A DNA stretch of 64,000 nucleotides, from positions 213,718 to 277,717 of the forward strand of contig UCNG01000002.1 of NCBI GenBank assembly GCA_900473915.1, written 5' to 3'. A model generated the notes under the pieces. The model was not told the DNA's origin. It saw only the letters and a list, made by a program, of their open reading frames with translations, and did not search any database. Shown one piece after another: positions 1-9,378 of the stretch. Each line of letters opens with the position of its first letter. Within the stretch, counting starts at the first letter, position 1. The translations under genes and the position numbers were made by a program. The stretch comes from Hyphomicrobiales bacterium (GTDB taxonomy: Bacteria > Pseudomonadota > Alphaproteobacteria > Rhizobiales > Rhizobiaceae).

Positions 1-961
1 ACAGGCCGAGACCGGCCGCAACGCGAATCTGCTCATGAACAAGATCGATGCCGGTGATGGCTTCCGTAATCGGGTGCTCCACCTGAAGACGCGTGTTCAT
101 CTCAATGAAATAGAATTCGCCGTCTTCGTAAAGGAACTCGATCGTTCCCGCACCGCGATAGCCCAGTTCCGCGCAGGCATTGGCGCAGACCATGCCGATC
201 TTGTCGCGTGCCTCGGCATTGAGCGCCGGTGAATTGGCTTCTTCCCATACCTTCTGGTGACGGCGCTGCAACGAGCAGTCGCGTTCGCCCAGATGAATGG
301 CATTGCCAGCCCCATCACCCATGACCTGGACTTCGATGTGACGCGGCTTTTCGAGATACTTCTCGATATAGACTGCGTCATCGCCAAAGGCTGCACCGGC
401 TTCCGAGCGAGCGGTTGCAAGAGCGATGGAAAGATCTTCCTCGCTGCGGGCGACCTTCATGCCGCGTCCGCCGCCACCGGCCGAAGCCTTGATAATGACC
501 GGATAACCGATTTCCTTGGCAATGCGGGCAGCTTCCACATCGTCCGTCACACCGCCATCGGAACCGGGAACGACCGGAATGCCGAGGCGCTTTGCGGTGC
601 GCTTGGCTTCGATCTTGTCGCCCATGATGCGGATATGCGAAGCGGTGGGGCCGATGAAGGTGATGCCGTGTGCTTCGAGGATTTCCGCAAACTTGGCATT
701 TTCCGACAGAAAGCCGTAGCCCGGATGGATAGCGTCGGCGCCGGTGATCTCGCAGGCTGCAACGATCTGATGGATGTTCAGATAGCTGTCGCGCGATGGC
801 GGCGGGCCGATGCACACACTTTCGTCTGCCAGGCGCACATGCATCGCATCGGCGTCTGCCGTGGAGTGGACGGCGACGGTCTTGATGCCCAGTTCCTTAC
901 AAGCCCTGAGCACGCGAAGAGCGATTTCGCCACGATTGGCTATGAGTATCTTTTGAAACAT
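1..961 (-). CDS. accC: Acetyl-CoA carboxylase biotin carboxylase subunit (partial)
   Basis: Biotin carboxylase carries out the ATP-dependent carboxylation of biotin on AccB, the first half-reaction of acetyl-CoA carboxylase in fatty acid synthesis. Translation from the ATG at 961 begins [20 protein letters not shown], the typical start of the biotin carboxylase N-terminal domain. The glycine-rich ATP-grasp loop GGGGRGMKV lies near residue 160 (about position 480). The gene runs off the left edge, so only about the first 320 of roughly 450 residues are present. It lies 44 bp downstream of accB and is very probably in the same transcript. The whole frame is open from 961 to 1. Confidence 0.95.
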   Translation of the reverse strand, partial: MFQKILIANRGEIALRVLRACKELGIKTVAVHSTADADAMHVRLADESVCIGPPPSRDSYLNIHQIVAACEITGADAIHPGYGFLSENAKFAEILEAHGITFIGPTASHIRIMGDKIEAKRTAKRLGIPVVPGSDGGVTDDVEAARIAKEIGYPVIIKASAGGGGRGMKVARSEEDLSIALATARSEAGAAFGDDAVYIEKYLEKPRHIEVQVMGDGAGNAIHLGERDCSLQRRHQKVWEEANSPALNAEARDKIGMVCANACAELGYRGAGTIEFLYEDGEFYFIEMNTRLQVEHPITEAITGIDLVHEQIRVAAGLGL

Positions 962-1005
962 TGCGCTTTGCTGCCCGTTCATTGAATAAGCCGTAATCTG
1001 CTATC

Positions 1006-1467
1006 TTATTCGATTACGACGAGCGGCTCACCGAATTCAACCGGCTGAGCGTCTTCGATGAGGATGGCCTTTACAGTACCAGCGCGCGGGGCCGGAATCT
1101 GGTTCATCGTCTTCATGGCTTCGATGATGAGGAGGGTCTGGCCTTCCTTCACCTGCGCGCCGACTTCGATGAAGTTGCGGGCGCCGGGAGCCGGAGCGAG
1201 ATAGGCGGTGCCAACCATCGGCGACGGAACGGCGTTCTTCGACAGGTCGGCCTTTGTCGGCTCGGCGGCTGCAACCGGCGCAGGAGCGGCTGCGACAGGC
1301 GCTGCGGCAGGCATAACAGTTGCTGCGGCCTGAACCGTAACCTTGCGCGAAACGCGGATACGCAAGTCGCCGTGTTCGACTTCGATGTCGGTCAGGTCGG
1401 TTTCATTGAGAATATCCGCCAGGTCGCGGATCGTTTCCTTGTCGATGACGGAATTTTTGCTGGACAT
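1006..1467 (-). CDS. accB: Biotin carboxyl carrier protein of acetyl-CoA carboxylase
   Basis: A 153-residue protein that carries biotin between the carboxylase and carboxyltransferase subunits. The N-terminal helix region (1-45) is joined by an Ala/Pro-rich linker (48-70) to a C-terminal biotinyl domain. The biotinylation motif reads EAMKTMNQ with Lys119 as acceptor; the common form is EAMKMMN, so one methionine is replaced by threonine. The start at 1467 is chosen because it follows the aroQ stop by one base, with a GGGG-rich ribosome site inside the end of aroQ. A longer in-frame extension exists but has no family similarity. AccC follows downstream. Confidence 0.95.
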   Translation of the reverse strand: MSSKNSVIDKETIRDLADILNETDLTDIEVEHGDLRIRVSRKVTVQAAATVMPAAAPVAAAPAPVAAAEPTKADLSKNAVPSPMVGTAYLAPAPGARNFIEVGAQVKEGQTLLIIEAMKTMNQIPAPRAGTVKAILIEDAQPVEFGEPLVVIE

Positions 1468-1468
1468 A

Positions 1469-1942
1469 TCAGGCCCCTTTAACGCTTTGCCCGTTGTTTT
1501 CTTCTTCTTTGGCAATTGCCGCAAGCGCGCGCAGACCGAGCAGGTATCCTTCCGCGCCAAAGCCGCAAATAACGCCTCTGGCGACTGCGGATACATAGGA
1601 GTGATGCCGGAAAGCCTCACGCGCATGTATGTTCGAAAGATGCACTTCCACGACCGTTACCTTGGCCGAGCGGATTGCATCGTGAATAGCAACCGAAGTG
1701 TGGCTGTAGGCGGCAGGATTGATGAGGACATAGGCGCTTTTATCGCCTGCTTCCTGAATCCAGCTCACCAGATCGCCTTCGTAGTTGGACTGACGGAAGT
1801 CGACATCAAGCCCGAGTTGACCAGCCTCACGCTTGCAGCTTGCTTCGATATCTTCGAGCGTTGCTACACCATATATCCCAGGTTCCCGTTTTCCGAGAAG
1901 ATTGAGATTAGGGCCGTTCAAAACAAAAACCGTTTTTGCCAT
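1469..1942 (-). CDS. aroQ: Type II 3-dehydroquinate dehydratase
   Basis: Converts 3-dehydroquinate to 3-dehydroshikimate in the shikimate pathway, in the cytoplasm. The 157-residue product starts [20 protein letters not shown], the signature of the small dodecameric type II enzymes. Tyr24 is the catalytic tyrosine position, NPAAYSHTS (75-83) and VEVHLSN (99-105) carry the active-site asparagine and histidines. The frame is open upstream to 1999, but that extension is not conserved in the family. It is first in an aroQ-accB-accC operon; its stop and the accB start are one base apart, suggesting translational coupling. Confidence 0.95.
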   Translation of the reverse strand: MAKTVFVLNGPNLNLLGKREPGIYGVATLEDIEASCKREAGQLGLDVDFRQSNYEGDLVSWIQEAGDKSAYVLINPAAYSHTSVAIHDAIRSAKVTVVEVHLSNIHAREAFRHHSYVSAVARGVICGFGAEGYLLGLRALAAIAKEEENNGQSVKGA

Positions 1943-2130
1943 ATCCGTCCGCGACTGATAACGCACTACCACGAAATTTCGGTACACTTCGCATTTCATA
2001 TAGAGGGCTTGGACGCAAGTCGAAACCCTCTAAATCATCGCAGATGTTTTGCCGAACCGGTTTTTCCCGCTATTCTTTGCAAAATGAGCAGGCAATACGG
2101 CAATTTCTGTTCATCCAAGACGAATATTGA

Positions 2131-2181
2131 ATGGCATGGCTTAAACTGTTTCACCAAAGGTGTCCGTCAAGCCATGGCCAT
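2131..2181. terminator. Inverted repeat just after the dsbA-like gene
   Basis: ATGGC-ATGGCTT (2131-2142) pairs with AAGCCAT-GGCCAT (169-181 of that kb, 2169-2181) with one bulge and a 26-base loop. It lies 6 bases beyond the stop of the minus-strand dsbA-like gene, so it may end or stabilise that transcript. There is no good run of T after it, so an intrinsic terminator is uncertain. Confidence 0.4.
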
Positions 2182-2186
2182 ATTGC

Positions 2187-2987
2187 TTATTTGCTTGATG
2201 CAGCGCGTGCCGCCGCGATTCTCTCAACAAGCCCGTCAACGCCGATCGCGCCGGGAACCAGTTCATCGCCGATGATGTAGGATGGCGTGCCGGTAATGTT
2301 GAGCTGCTGCGCCAGCTGATAGGTCTGCTGGAAAGCGCCGGTAATGGCCGGGTCCTTCATCTTTTCGCGCAGTTGCGCTTCATCGGCTCCCAGTTTCACG
2401 GCATCGGCGATGGCGGAGTCTTCCGTCGCACGTTCTTGCGCGCCCAGCAGCACTTCGTGGAATTCAGCATATTTTTCCGGCATCAACGCTCTGAACGCCT
2501 GCGCCACGATATGCGCCTTGGCGGAATCCGGCCCTAGAATCGGAAACTCCTTCATGACGAACCGCACATTCTTGTCGGTTTTCAGGATGGCTTCCATATC
2601 CGGCAGGGCCCGCTTGCAGTAACCGCAATTATAGTCAAAAAACTCGTAGACCGTCACGTCGCCTTCCGGATTGCCGAAGACCGCGTCGTGCTTGGGATCG
2701 TAAAGGGTGCTGCGATTGGCGGCCAATACCTGCTTGATCTGCTCCTGCGCCGCATGTGCTTGCTTGGTTTCAAGGGCACTTTGCACTTCCAGCATTATTT
2801 CTGGATTCTGGATGAGATAGTTGCGGACGACATTTTCAATGGCCTGCTGGTTCATTGCCATGGGAGCGGCAGCAGGGCTTTCGATAGGGGCAGGAGCCTG
2901 CCGGGCGGTGCCTGCATAATAGCCCACCGCCAGCGCTGCAATGCCCACTATGCCGCTGGCAAGCGTGATGGAAACTGCGTTCTTCAT
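2187..2987 (-). CDS. DsbA-family thiol:disulfide oxidoreductase
   Basis: A 266-residue exported thioredoxin-fold protein of the DsbA/Com1 group. An N-terminal hydrophobic segment (about residues 5-25, with AALAVGYYAG) acts as a signal or membrane anchor. A helical stretch (about 45-90) precedes the thioredoxin domain, with the redox motif CGYC at 121-124 and the cis-proline loop GTPSYIIG near the C-terminus. It should form or reshuffle disulfides in the periplasm. The ATG at 2987 is preferred over the upstream TTG at 2999; GGAATTTGGA precedes it. It lies 49 bp downstream of the M48 protease gene on the same strand, so the two are probably cotranscribed. Confidence 0.88.
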   Translation of the reverse strand: MKNAVSITLASGIVGIAALAVGYYAGTARQAPAPIESPAAAPMAMNQQAIENVVRNYLIQNPEIMLEVQSALETKQAHAAQEQIKQVLAANRSTLYDPKHDAVFGNPEGDVTVYEFFDYNCGYCKRALPDMEAILKTDKNVRFVMKEFPILGPDSAKAHIVAQAFRALMPEKYAEFHEVLLGAQERATEDSAIADAVKLGADEAQLREKMKDPAITGAFQQTYQLAQQLNITGTPSYIIGDELVPGAIGVDGLVERIAAARAASSK

Positions 2988-3036
2988 TCCAAATTCCAAT
3001 CTGTTTCGAATATCAGCGTCAGGCTTGAATGCAGCC

Positions 3037-4452
3037 TTACTTGCTTTTCTTGGTATTGATGATGTCCTGCGCTCGCAGCCAGTCCGGTGTCCCGGGCTTC
3101 ATCTGCTTTTGCGCCCGGATGGCGAAGATCTGGGCCTGTTGAAGCTTGCCCGAATAATAATTCATGTCGGCGGTGGCAAGATCGGCGAGCGCCATATCGC
3201 CCTGTTGACCGTAAGCTTGCGCCAGGTAACCGTATCCTCCGGGGAATTCCGGATCGGAAGCAATGCCTGCCTTGATCTCTTTGATTGCCGTCGGCATGCT
3301 TGTCTTTGCTCCGGTGAGCATGAGCGCGCGCCCATAGCTCATGCGCAGCAGCGGCGATTTACGCGGATCAAGCGAGACGGCCTTCTGGAAAGCATTCGCC
3401 GCTCCTGCGGCATCATTGGCCTTCAGCAAGACTTCGCCGCGCATTTCCTGGAAATATGGGTTTTTCGGCTGTTCCTTGACCAATGCATCGAACTTCGGCA
3501 GCGCAGCGCGGGCTGAGCCGTTCAGGAATGTCGTGATTGCATTGCCGTAACGGGCAGCCAGACCGCCGGGATTGCTACGGAACATGCGTTGCAGCGCACC
3601 CATATTGCCGGAATAGGCGGCAATCTTCGCGCGAGCCATGTCGTGGCGCAATTGCAAGGCCGGAGAATCGCTCTTGTTGAAATACGGGCTTTTTCTCGCA
3701 AGCTCTTCCAGATTGGCAATTCGCTCGCGCGGGAGAGGGTGGCTGATGCGATACTGGTCGATCTGGGTGCCCGTAAGCGACAATGCCGATGCAAAGCGTT
3801 CAAAAGTATCGAGCATGCCCTTGGTTGATTGGCCTGTGGCATTGAGATAGTTCACGGCAAGCCGATCGGCGGTCATTTCTTCTGTACGCTGATAGTTGAG
3901 CAGACTGCGCATGGCCATTTCGCTTGAGCCCATTGCAATACCTGCACCGGCTCCTGCTGCATTGCCGCTGCCGCTTGCAGCACCCGCAACACCGGCCCCA
4001 ACACCAAGCAGCATGCCTATAATCGCCATGTTGCGAGCACGGCTCAACTGTTCACGTAAGCGCTCCTGATGCCCTCCGGCAAGATGCCCCGATTCGTGTG
4101 CGATCACGCCAATGATTTCATTGGGCGTTTCCGCCTGCATGATCGCGCCCGTATTGATGAAGATACGTCGTCCATCGACAAAGGCATTAAAGCTCTGGGA
4201 ATTCACGAGAATAACCCGGATGCCGCGGCCACCCAGACCCGCCGCCTTGAGGATCGGCGCGGCATAATCAGCTACGAGTGCCTCGATTTCCGCGTCTCGA
4301 ACGATAGGCACGCCGCCGCCCCGCGACTGCGCGAGTGCGGGCAAGGCACTTGTGACGGCTATGGACGCCGCGGCCAAGACGGCGACCGAACGTCGAACCA
4401 AACTATGGAAAGAAAATCTCTTGGCTGGGAAAGGTGAAGTCATCATCCCCAT
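3037..4452 (-). CDS. M48 family periplasmic metalloprotease with TPR repeats (BepA-like)
   Basis: A 471-residue protein resembling BepA/YfgC, a periplasmic chaperone-protease that looks after outer-membrane protein assembly. A signal peptide is seen at residues 1-42 ending in ALPALAQS. The zinc motif HESGH is at 119-123, with a likely third ligand Glu192 in EEMTADR. A Gly/Ala-rich segment at 150-175 separates the two motifs. The second half (about 290-465) contains TPR-like helices, including FQKAVSLDPR. An AAGGAAG ribosome site stands before the ATG at 4452; ATGs two and three codons on are alternatives. The dsbA-like gene follows. Confidence 0.92.
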   Translation of the reverse strand: MGMMTSPFPAKRFSFHSLVRRSVAVLAAASIAVTSALPALAQSRGGGVPIVRDAEIEALVADYAAPILKAAGLGGRGIRVILVNSQSFNAFVDGRRIFINTGAIMQAETPNEIIGVIAHESGHLAGGHQERLREQLSRARNMAIIGMLLGVGAGVAGAASGSGNAAGAGAGIAMGSSEMAMRSLLNYQRTEEMTADRLAVNYLNATGQSTKGMLDTFERFASALSLTGTQIDQYRISHPLPRERIANLEELARKSPYFNKSDSPALQLRHDMARAKIAAYSGNMGALQRMFRSNPGGLAARYGNAITTFLNGSARAALPKFDALVKEQPKNPYFQEMRGEVLLKANDAAGAANAFQKAVSLDPRKSPLLRMSYGRALMLTGAKTSMPTAIKEIKAGIASDPEFPGGYGYLAQAYGQQGDMALADLATADMNYYSGKLQQAQIFAIRAQKQMKPGTPDWLRAQDIINTKKSK

Positions 4453-4640
4453 CGTGCTGTTCTTCCTTCTTCAAACTGGCTCGAATCTTATAGCCTTTGC
4501 ATTCAATCACCGATAGCGGAGGTGCAGGATAATCTCCATCTCGGGATTTGATCGCATTTTCTCAAACGCTGCTGTTGCATTACCAATCCGACGATTATAC
4601 GGCGGGTGTGTAAAGCGTCATTCGCAATTTCCTGGAGGTA

Positions 4641-5807
4641 ATGGTGGTCACTCTTTCCAGCCGCAGCGCAGTTGAGCCCTTTCACGCCATGGACGTTCTG
4701 GCAGAGGCTAACCGCCGTCGCGCCGCCGGGCATCCGATTATTTCCATGGCGGTAGGCCAGCCTGCCGATCCCGCACCCGCCGCTGTCCGGCAGGCTGCCG
4801 AACGCGCCTTGAAGGACGGCCGCATCGGATACACTGACGCTCTGGGTCTGATTGAACTGCGCGAGGCGATTGCCGCGCATTATGCCGACCATTACGGTAT
4901 TTCGGTTTCACCGGAGCGCATTGCAGTCACGACCGGCTCATCTGCTGCATTCAATCTGGCCTTCGTGGTTTACTTCGATCCGGGTGACAGAGTTGCGATT
5001 ACCCGTCCCGGCTATCCCGCCTACCGCAATATATTGACGGCTCTTGGCCTTGAGGTCGTGGAAATACCGACCGGCAATGGAACATCGGCATCGCTTACTG
5101 CCGAAGCGCTGGCGGCGGCACATGCGGAAAAACCCTTGAAAGGCGTGCTGTTTGCCAGCCCGGCCAATCCAACCGGCGCGGTCATCGACAAGCCGGAATT
5201 GAAAGCCATTATCGAAACGGCGCGCGATCTGGGTATCCGGGTCATTTCAGATGAAATCTACCACAGGCTTTCCTATGAAACCGATGACGTCACGGCGTTG
5301 GAAATTTCCAACGATGTAACGGTCATCAACTCGTTCTCCAAATATTACTGCATGACAGGCTGGCGGATCGGCTGGATGGTTCTTCCCGAAGGCGATATTC
5401 GCGCAATCGAGCGGCTGAGCCAGAGCCTTTATATTTCCGCGCCGGAGCTTTCGCAGCGCGCCGCCATCGAGGCTTTTCATGCCACCGCCGAACTGGAGCG
5501 GGTGAAGGATCGCTATCGTCAGAACCGGTTGATCCTGCTGGATCATTTGCCACGCATCGGCCTCAGCCTTGCTGCGCCAATGGATGGCGCATTCTATGCA
5601 TATTGCGATGTATCGCGTTTTACCAATGACAGCATGGAATTTGCCCGGCGGATGATTGCTGAAATCAACATTGCCGCGACACCTGGACGTGATTTCGACC
5701 CGCTGGACGGGCATCGCACGATGCGCTTTTCCTATGCTGGCAAGATCGAGGAAATGGAAGAGGCCGTCCGCAGGCTGGAAGACTGGCTGCCACAACAGAG
5801 AGCCTGA
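4641..5807 (+). CDS. Pyridoxal-phosphate-dependent class I/II aminotransferase
   Basis: A 388-residue fold-type I PLP enzyme of the aspartate/aromatic aminotransferase superfamily; the amino-acid substrate cannot be told from sequence. Visible landmarks are TTGSSAAF (97-104, phosphate binding), ASPANPTGA (172-180, the conserved Asn), SDEIYH (203-208, the Asp that pairs with the pyridine nitrogen) and SFSKYY with Lys234 as the Schiff-base lysine. Length is normal for the family. The start is well supported by GGAGG five bases upstream of the ATG. It converges on rne across a shared terminator. Confidence 0.93.
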   Translation: MVVTLSSRSAVEPFHAMDVLAEANRRRAAGHPIISMAVGQPADPAPAAVRQAAERALKDGRIGYTDALGLIELREAIAAHYADHYGISVSPERIAVTTGSSAAFNLAFVVYFDPGDRVAITRPGYPAYRNILTALGLEVVEIPTGNGTSASLTAEALAAAHAEKPLKGVLFASPANPTGAVIDKPELKAIIETARDLGIRVISDEIYHRLSYETDDVTALEISNDVTVINSFSKYYCMTGWRIGWMVLPEGDIRAIERLSQSLYISAPELSQRAAIEAFHATAELERVKDRYRQNRLILLDHLPRIGLSLAAPMDGAFYAYCDVSRFTNDSMEFARRMIAEINIAATPGRDFDPLDGHRTMRFSYAGKIEEMEEAVRRLEDWLPQQRA

Positions 5808-5854
5808 TTGCTCAGCTTGTGAAAATGCCATTCTCAATCTTAAAAACATAAATA

Positions 5855-5880
5855 AAAACCGGCGTTTCCGCCGGTTTTTT
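5855..5880. terminator. Bidirectional intrinsic terminator between aminotransferase and rne
   Basis: AACCGGCG and CGCCGGTT pair around a four-base loop, with A-runs on the left and a T-run on the right, so it can end both the plus-strand aminotransferase and the minus-strand rne transcript. Confidence 0.88.
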
Positions 5881-5899
5881 TATTTCAGTCAAGAAGGGC

Positions 5900-8680
5900 T
5901 CAGAAGAAACCCTTCTTCTGCCACCAGCCTGCGCGCTTGGGCTTCTGATCCTCACCCTCGCTTGAGGTCACGACAGGTTCAGCGCTTTTTTGCGGTTCGG
6001 CAATTGTCTTTACCTCTGCTGCCTCGACCGCAGCCGTCTCTTCGACCTCGACAGCGGGCTTTGCAGCAGCCCTGCGAGTGCGCCGCTTCGGCTTCTCTGT
6101 TTCTGCTTCAGGCTCGTCAGCGACTGCAACCGGTTCGGCAGGAGCCTCTTCGACCGCCTTCTTGCGCGCCCGGGTCTTGCGGGCAGGCTTGGCGGGCTTT
6201 TCTTCTGCCTCGGCAGCAACCACTTCCTCGGCAACTTCTTCAGTCTTTGCAGACTTGCGAGCCCGGGTCTTGCGGGCAGGTTTTGCTGGCTTTTCCTCGG
6301 CTACGGGTTCGGGAGCAGGGGCTTCAGCGACTTCAACAGCTTGTTCGACTGTCACCGCCGCTGCCTCTTCCACGACAGCTTCCTCGGTCTTTACCGGCAG
6401 AACCGGGGTATATCCGACGAATTCAGGATCAGGAACCTTGCGTGCACGCGGCTCATCATCGCGACGGTTTTTACGTCCGCCCCGGCGACCGCGACGACGC
6501 TTCTTGCGGCGATCTTCCTCGCTTGACGAACCATTGGAAGATGTTTCCCGAGCTTCGTCGGCATCCTCATCTTCATCGGCGGCTTCGTCCGAAACAGAAT
6601 CAGCCTTTGCAGTCTGTTCCTGGTTTTCGCGATCACGGCCACCGCGACGACGGCGGCGACGGCGGCGCTTGCGGTCACCTTCATCATCGCCCCGATCTTC
6701 CCGACCCTGAACCTCAGCCGTTGCTGCTTCTTCGGCTTCGTCCTCATCAAGCGGGATTTCCGGATCTTCGATATCATCCTCGATATAAGCCATTGGCTGA
6801 ACCGGAGGCTGGGTAACCGGACGTGTCGACAGCGCACCCTTGTCAATGACGAAATGCTGGTGGCCAACGCTCTCATCAGCGTCAATGCTGATTGCTACAC
6901 CGAAGCGTCCTTCCAGATCGGCCAGGAGCTGGCGCTTATGATTGAGAACATAAAGCGCTGACGCAGCCGGCGTGCGAACATGAATATCGAAGCCGGAGTG
7001 ACGCAGGAGATAGTCCTCGATGCCGCGAATAATATGCAGCGCCATGGAGGAATCGGAACGGATATGCCCGGTGCCGCCGCAATGCTGGCAAACCTGCATC
7101 GTGCTTTCCAGCACGGATGCGCGGATGCGCTGGCGCGACATTTCCAGAAGGCCGAAATGCGAGATGCGGCCAACCTGAATGCGCGCACGATCATCCTTCA
7201 GGCAGTCCTTCATCTTCTTTTCGACAGCGCGATTATTGCGCTTTTCTTCCATGTCGATGAAGTCGACGACGATCAGACCGGCAAGGTCGCGCAGGCGCAG
7301 CTGGCGCGCAACTTCCTCGGCAGCTTCCAGATTGGTCTGGAGCGCCGTGTCCTCGATGGAATGTTCGCGCGTCGAACGGCCCGAGTTGACGTCGATGGCA
7401 ACCAGCGCTTCCGTCTGGTTGATGATCAGATAGCCGCCGGACTTCAGCGTTACCTGTGGCAGCAGCATGCGATCAAGCTGCGCCTCGACACCGTTTCGCG
7501 TAAAGATGGGAACCTGTTCGCGGTATGGCTGAACGACCTTCGCATGGCTCGGCATGAGCATGCGCATGAAGTCCTTGGCCTCGCGGTAGCCGTTTTCGCC
7601 GGAAACGAGGATTTCCGAGATGTCCTTATTGTAAAGGTCACGGATCGACCGCTTGATGAGGCTGCCTTCCTCGTAGACGAGGGCGGGCGCCGTCGATTGC
7701 AGCGTCAGCGTGCGCACATTTTCCCAAAGGCGCATCAGATATTCATAGTCGCGCTTGACTTCGGCCTTGGTGCGGTTTGCGCCAGCGGTGCGCAGGATCA
7801 CGCCCATGCCCTGCGGCACTTCGAGTTCCTTGACGATTTCCTTGAGACGCTTGCGATCCTGCGGATTGGTGATCTTGCGCGAAATGCCGCCGCCACGTGC
7901 GGTGTTCGGCATCAGCACCGAATAGCGTCCGGCAAGCGAAAGATAGGTCGTGAGAGCTGCGCCCTTGTTGCCGCGCTCCTCCTTGACCACCTGCACCAGA
8001 AGAATCTGGCGACGCTTGATGACTTCCTGAATGTTGTACTGGCGGCGATTGGTGCGGGTATGCGTCGGAAGTTCTTCCAGCGCATCTTCCGAACCGACCG
8101 ATTCGACCATGTCTTCTTCATGTTCGACATCATCATCGTCGCCGTGATCCACGGCTTCAGAAATGACATCGCTTGTCTGAGAGAGGGCGATGGCAGGTGT
8201 CCCGGGCACATAGTTTTCAAATGCCGGACCAACAGGCTCTGCCGCTGGCAAGCCCTTGTCTGACGCAGTGGCCTGCGCTTCCCCGTTCTGGCCATCTCGA
8301 CGACTGCGGCGGCGATTGCGGCGCGAACGATCATTCCGTTCGCTGCGTTCGCTCTTGGCACGCGGTTCGTCTTCGTCGTCTTCCGCACGTGCGGCTTTGG
8401 CTTCCGCCTCGAGCAGCGCAAGACGGTCAGCTACCGGGATCTGGTAGTAGTCGGGATGAATCTCGGAGAATGCGAGGAAGCCATGGCGATTACCGCCATA
8501 TTCCACGAATGCAGCCTGAAGCGAAGGTTCGACGCGGGTGACGCGTGCGAGGTATATATTGCCTTTCAGCTGCTTCTTATGTTCCGACTCGAAGTCGAAT
8601 TCTTCAATCTTGTTGCCCCGTGTGACGATGACCCGGGTCTCCTCCGGGTGGGAGGCATCTATAAGCATTTTGTTGGACAT
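5900..8680 (-). CDS. rne: Ribonuclease E
   Basis: A 926-residue endoribonuclease that starts mRNA decay and matures rRNA and tRNA, acting as degradosome scaffold. The S1 domain begins near residue 37 and is interrupted by a long acidic/basic insertion (about 90-220), as is usual in alphaproteobacterial RNase E. The DNase I-like catalytic part has AIDVNSGRS with its conserved Asp, and VVDFIDM with the second. The Zn-link CQHCGGTGH follows. The C-terminal third is disordered, with Arg-rich tracts (GDRKRRRRRRRRGGR) and two copies of KPAKPARKTRARK near residues 794-840, typical RNA- and protein-binding material. AGGAAAGA precedes the ATG. A long leader precedes the gene. Confidence 0.97.
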   Translation of the reverse strand: MSNKMLIDASHPEETRVIVTRGNKIEEFDFESEHKKQLKGNIYLARVTRVEPSLQAAFVEYGGNRHGFLAFSEIHPDYYQIPVADRLALLEAEAKAARAEDDEDEPRAKSERSERNDRSRRNRRRSRRDGQNGEAQATASDKGLPAAEPVGPAFENYVPGTPAIALSQTSDVISEAVDHGDDDDVEHEEDMVESVGSEDALEELPTHTRTNRRQYNIQEVIKRRQILLVQVVKEERGNKGAALTTYLSLAGRYSVLMPNTARGGGISRKITNPQDRKRLKEIVKELEVPQGMGVILRTAGANRTKAEVKRDYEYLMRLWENVRTLTLQSTAPALVYEEGSLIKRSIRDLYNKDISEILVSGENGYREAKDFMRMLMPSHAKVVQPYREQVPIFTRNGVEAQLDRMLLPQVTLKSGGYLIINQTEALVAIDVNSGRSTREHSIEDTALQTNLEAAEEVARQLRLRDLAGLIVVDFIDMEEKRNNRAVEKKMKDCLKDDRARIQVGRISHFGLLEMSRQRIRASVLESTMQVCQHCGGTGHIRSDSSMALHIIRGIEDYLLRHSGFDIHVRTPAASALYVLNHKRQLLADLEGRFGVAISIDADESVGHQHFVIDKGALSTRPVTQPPVQPMAYIEDDIEDPEIPLDEDEAEEAATAEVQGREDRGDDEGDRKRRRRRRRRGGRDRENQEQTAKADSVSDEAADEDEDADEARETSSNGSSSEEDRRKKRRRGRRGGRKNRRDDEPRARKVPDPEFVGYTPVLPVKTEEAVVEEAAAVTVEQAVEVAEAPAPEPVAEEKPAKPARKTRARKSAKTEEVAEEVVAAEAEEKPAKPARKTRARKKAVEEAPAEPVAVADEPEAETEKPKRRTRRAAAKPAVEVEETAAVEAAEVKTIAEPQKSAEPVVTSSEGEDQKPKRAGWWQKKGFF

Positions 8681-9378
8681 TATTGTCTTTCCTGCCGGCG
8701 CGAAGACGCAAAACGCGTGCGCCGGACGAAACCCTGAGGGCTGTCGTGCTCACTGCGCTGCATCTGCCGGATGGTTCTGGGTTCGTCGGAATAAAAGCTG
8801 CTGCCTCCGCGCGCGACGGCCTCGCGGCGATCACGGTCTTCAGGCTTGCAGTGGTCAGTCTTGCTTGACCCATAGCTGTTCCGAACGAAACGACCTCATA
8901 TATGACCCGGAAAAGCCGGGCCGACCTCTTTGCTCTTTCCGAGCGATGGCGACAGCGCATAATGATGCGCAGTCGGCCGATAGAAACGGAGGGCGGGGAA
9001 GCCACATCTCCGCTGAATTCTGTGCCGGTTATCGAGTGGCGGCGAATGAATATGCCGCTGATTTCACTATCATTCCCTGCGGTTCGTTTTGAGAACCGGC
9101 AAACGATTCTGATAGTTCACCCATAACCTGTTATAGCTTTTATGGCGTCGCTTGAACGATGACAAGTGCGAATATCGATTGACATTCGCATCGCAATTTT
9201 GCCGAAAGCTGAGTATAGACCCTGTTCACGGTCGAAATACGGCTGGAAATCGTTCATTAACTATAGTTTTGTACGAGTGGTTTCATGGGTATTTGGGCGA
9301 GAAGGTGCAGGGGCAAGCGTGCCGGTATTGCAATTATTGATACCAGTCATTCAATGAGATTCTTGATTGTGGCGGCCG
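8681..9378. other. 698-bp gap between divergent rne and amiC; probable long rne leader
   Basis: No convincing gene lies here; the short frames that exist lack ribosome sites and family features. On the minus strand a CCCGGCTTTTCCGGG hairpin (near 8906-8920) and the palindrome TCATATATGA (8896-8905) sit about 220 bases upstream of the rne start. A possible minus-strand promoter, TTGTCA with 17-base spacing to TAAAAG near 9140-9170, would give a leader of over 400 bases. In E. coli rne is autoregulated through a long 5' UTR; a similar role here is inference. Confidence 0.4.

Noticed and set aside
257-985. 242-codon plus-strand frame over the accC region
   Set aside because: The opposite strand encodes the conserved biotin carboxylase N-terminus; this is its shadow.
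6078-6710. Ser/Arg-rich plus-strand frame opposite the RNase E tail
   Set aside because: Low-complexity complement of the Lys/Arg/Ala-rich tail; no start signal or homology.
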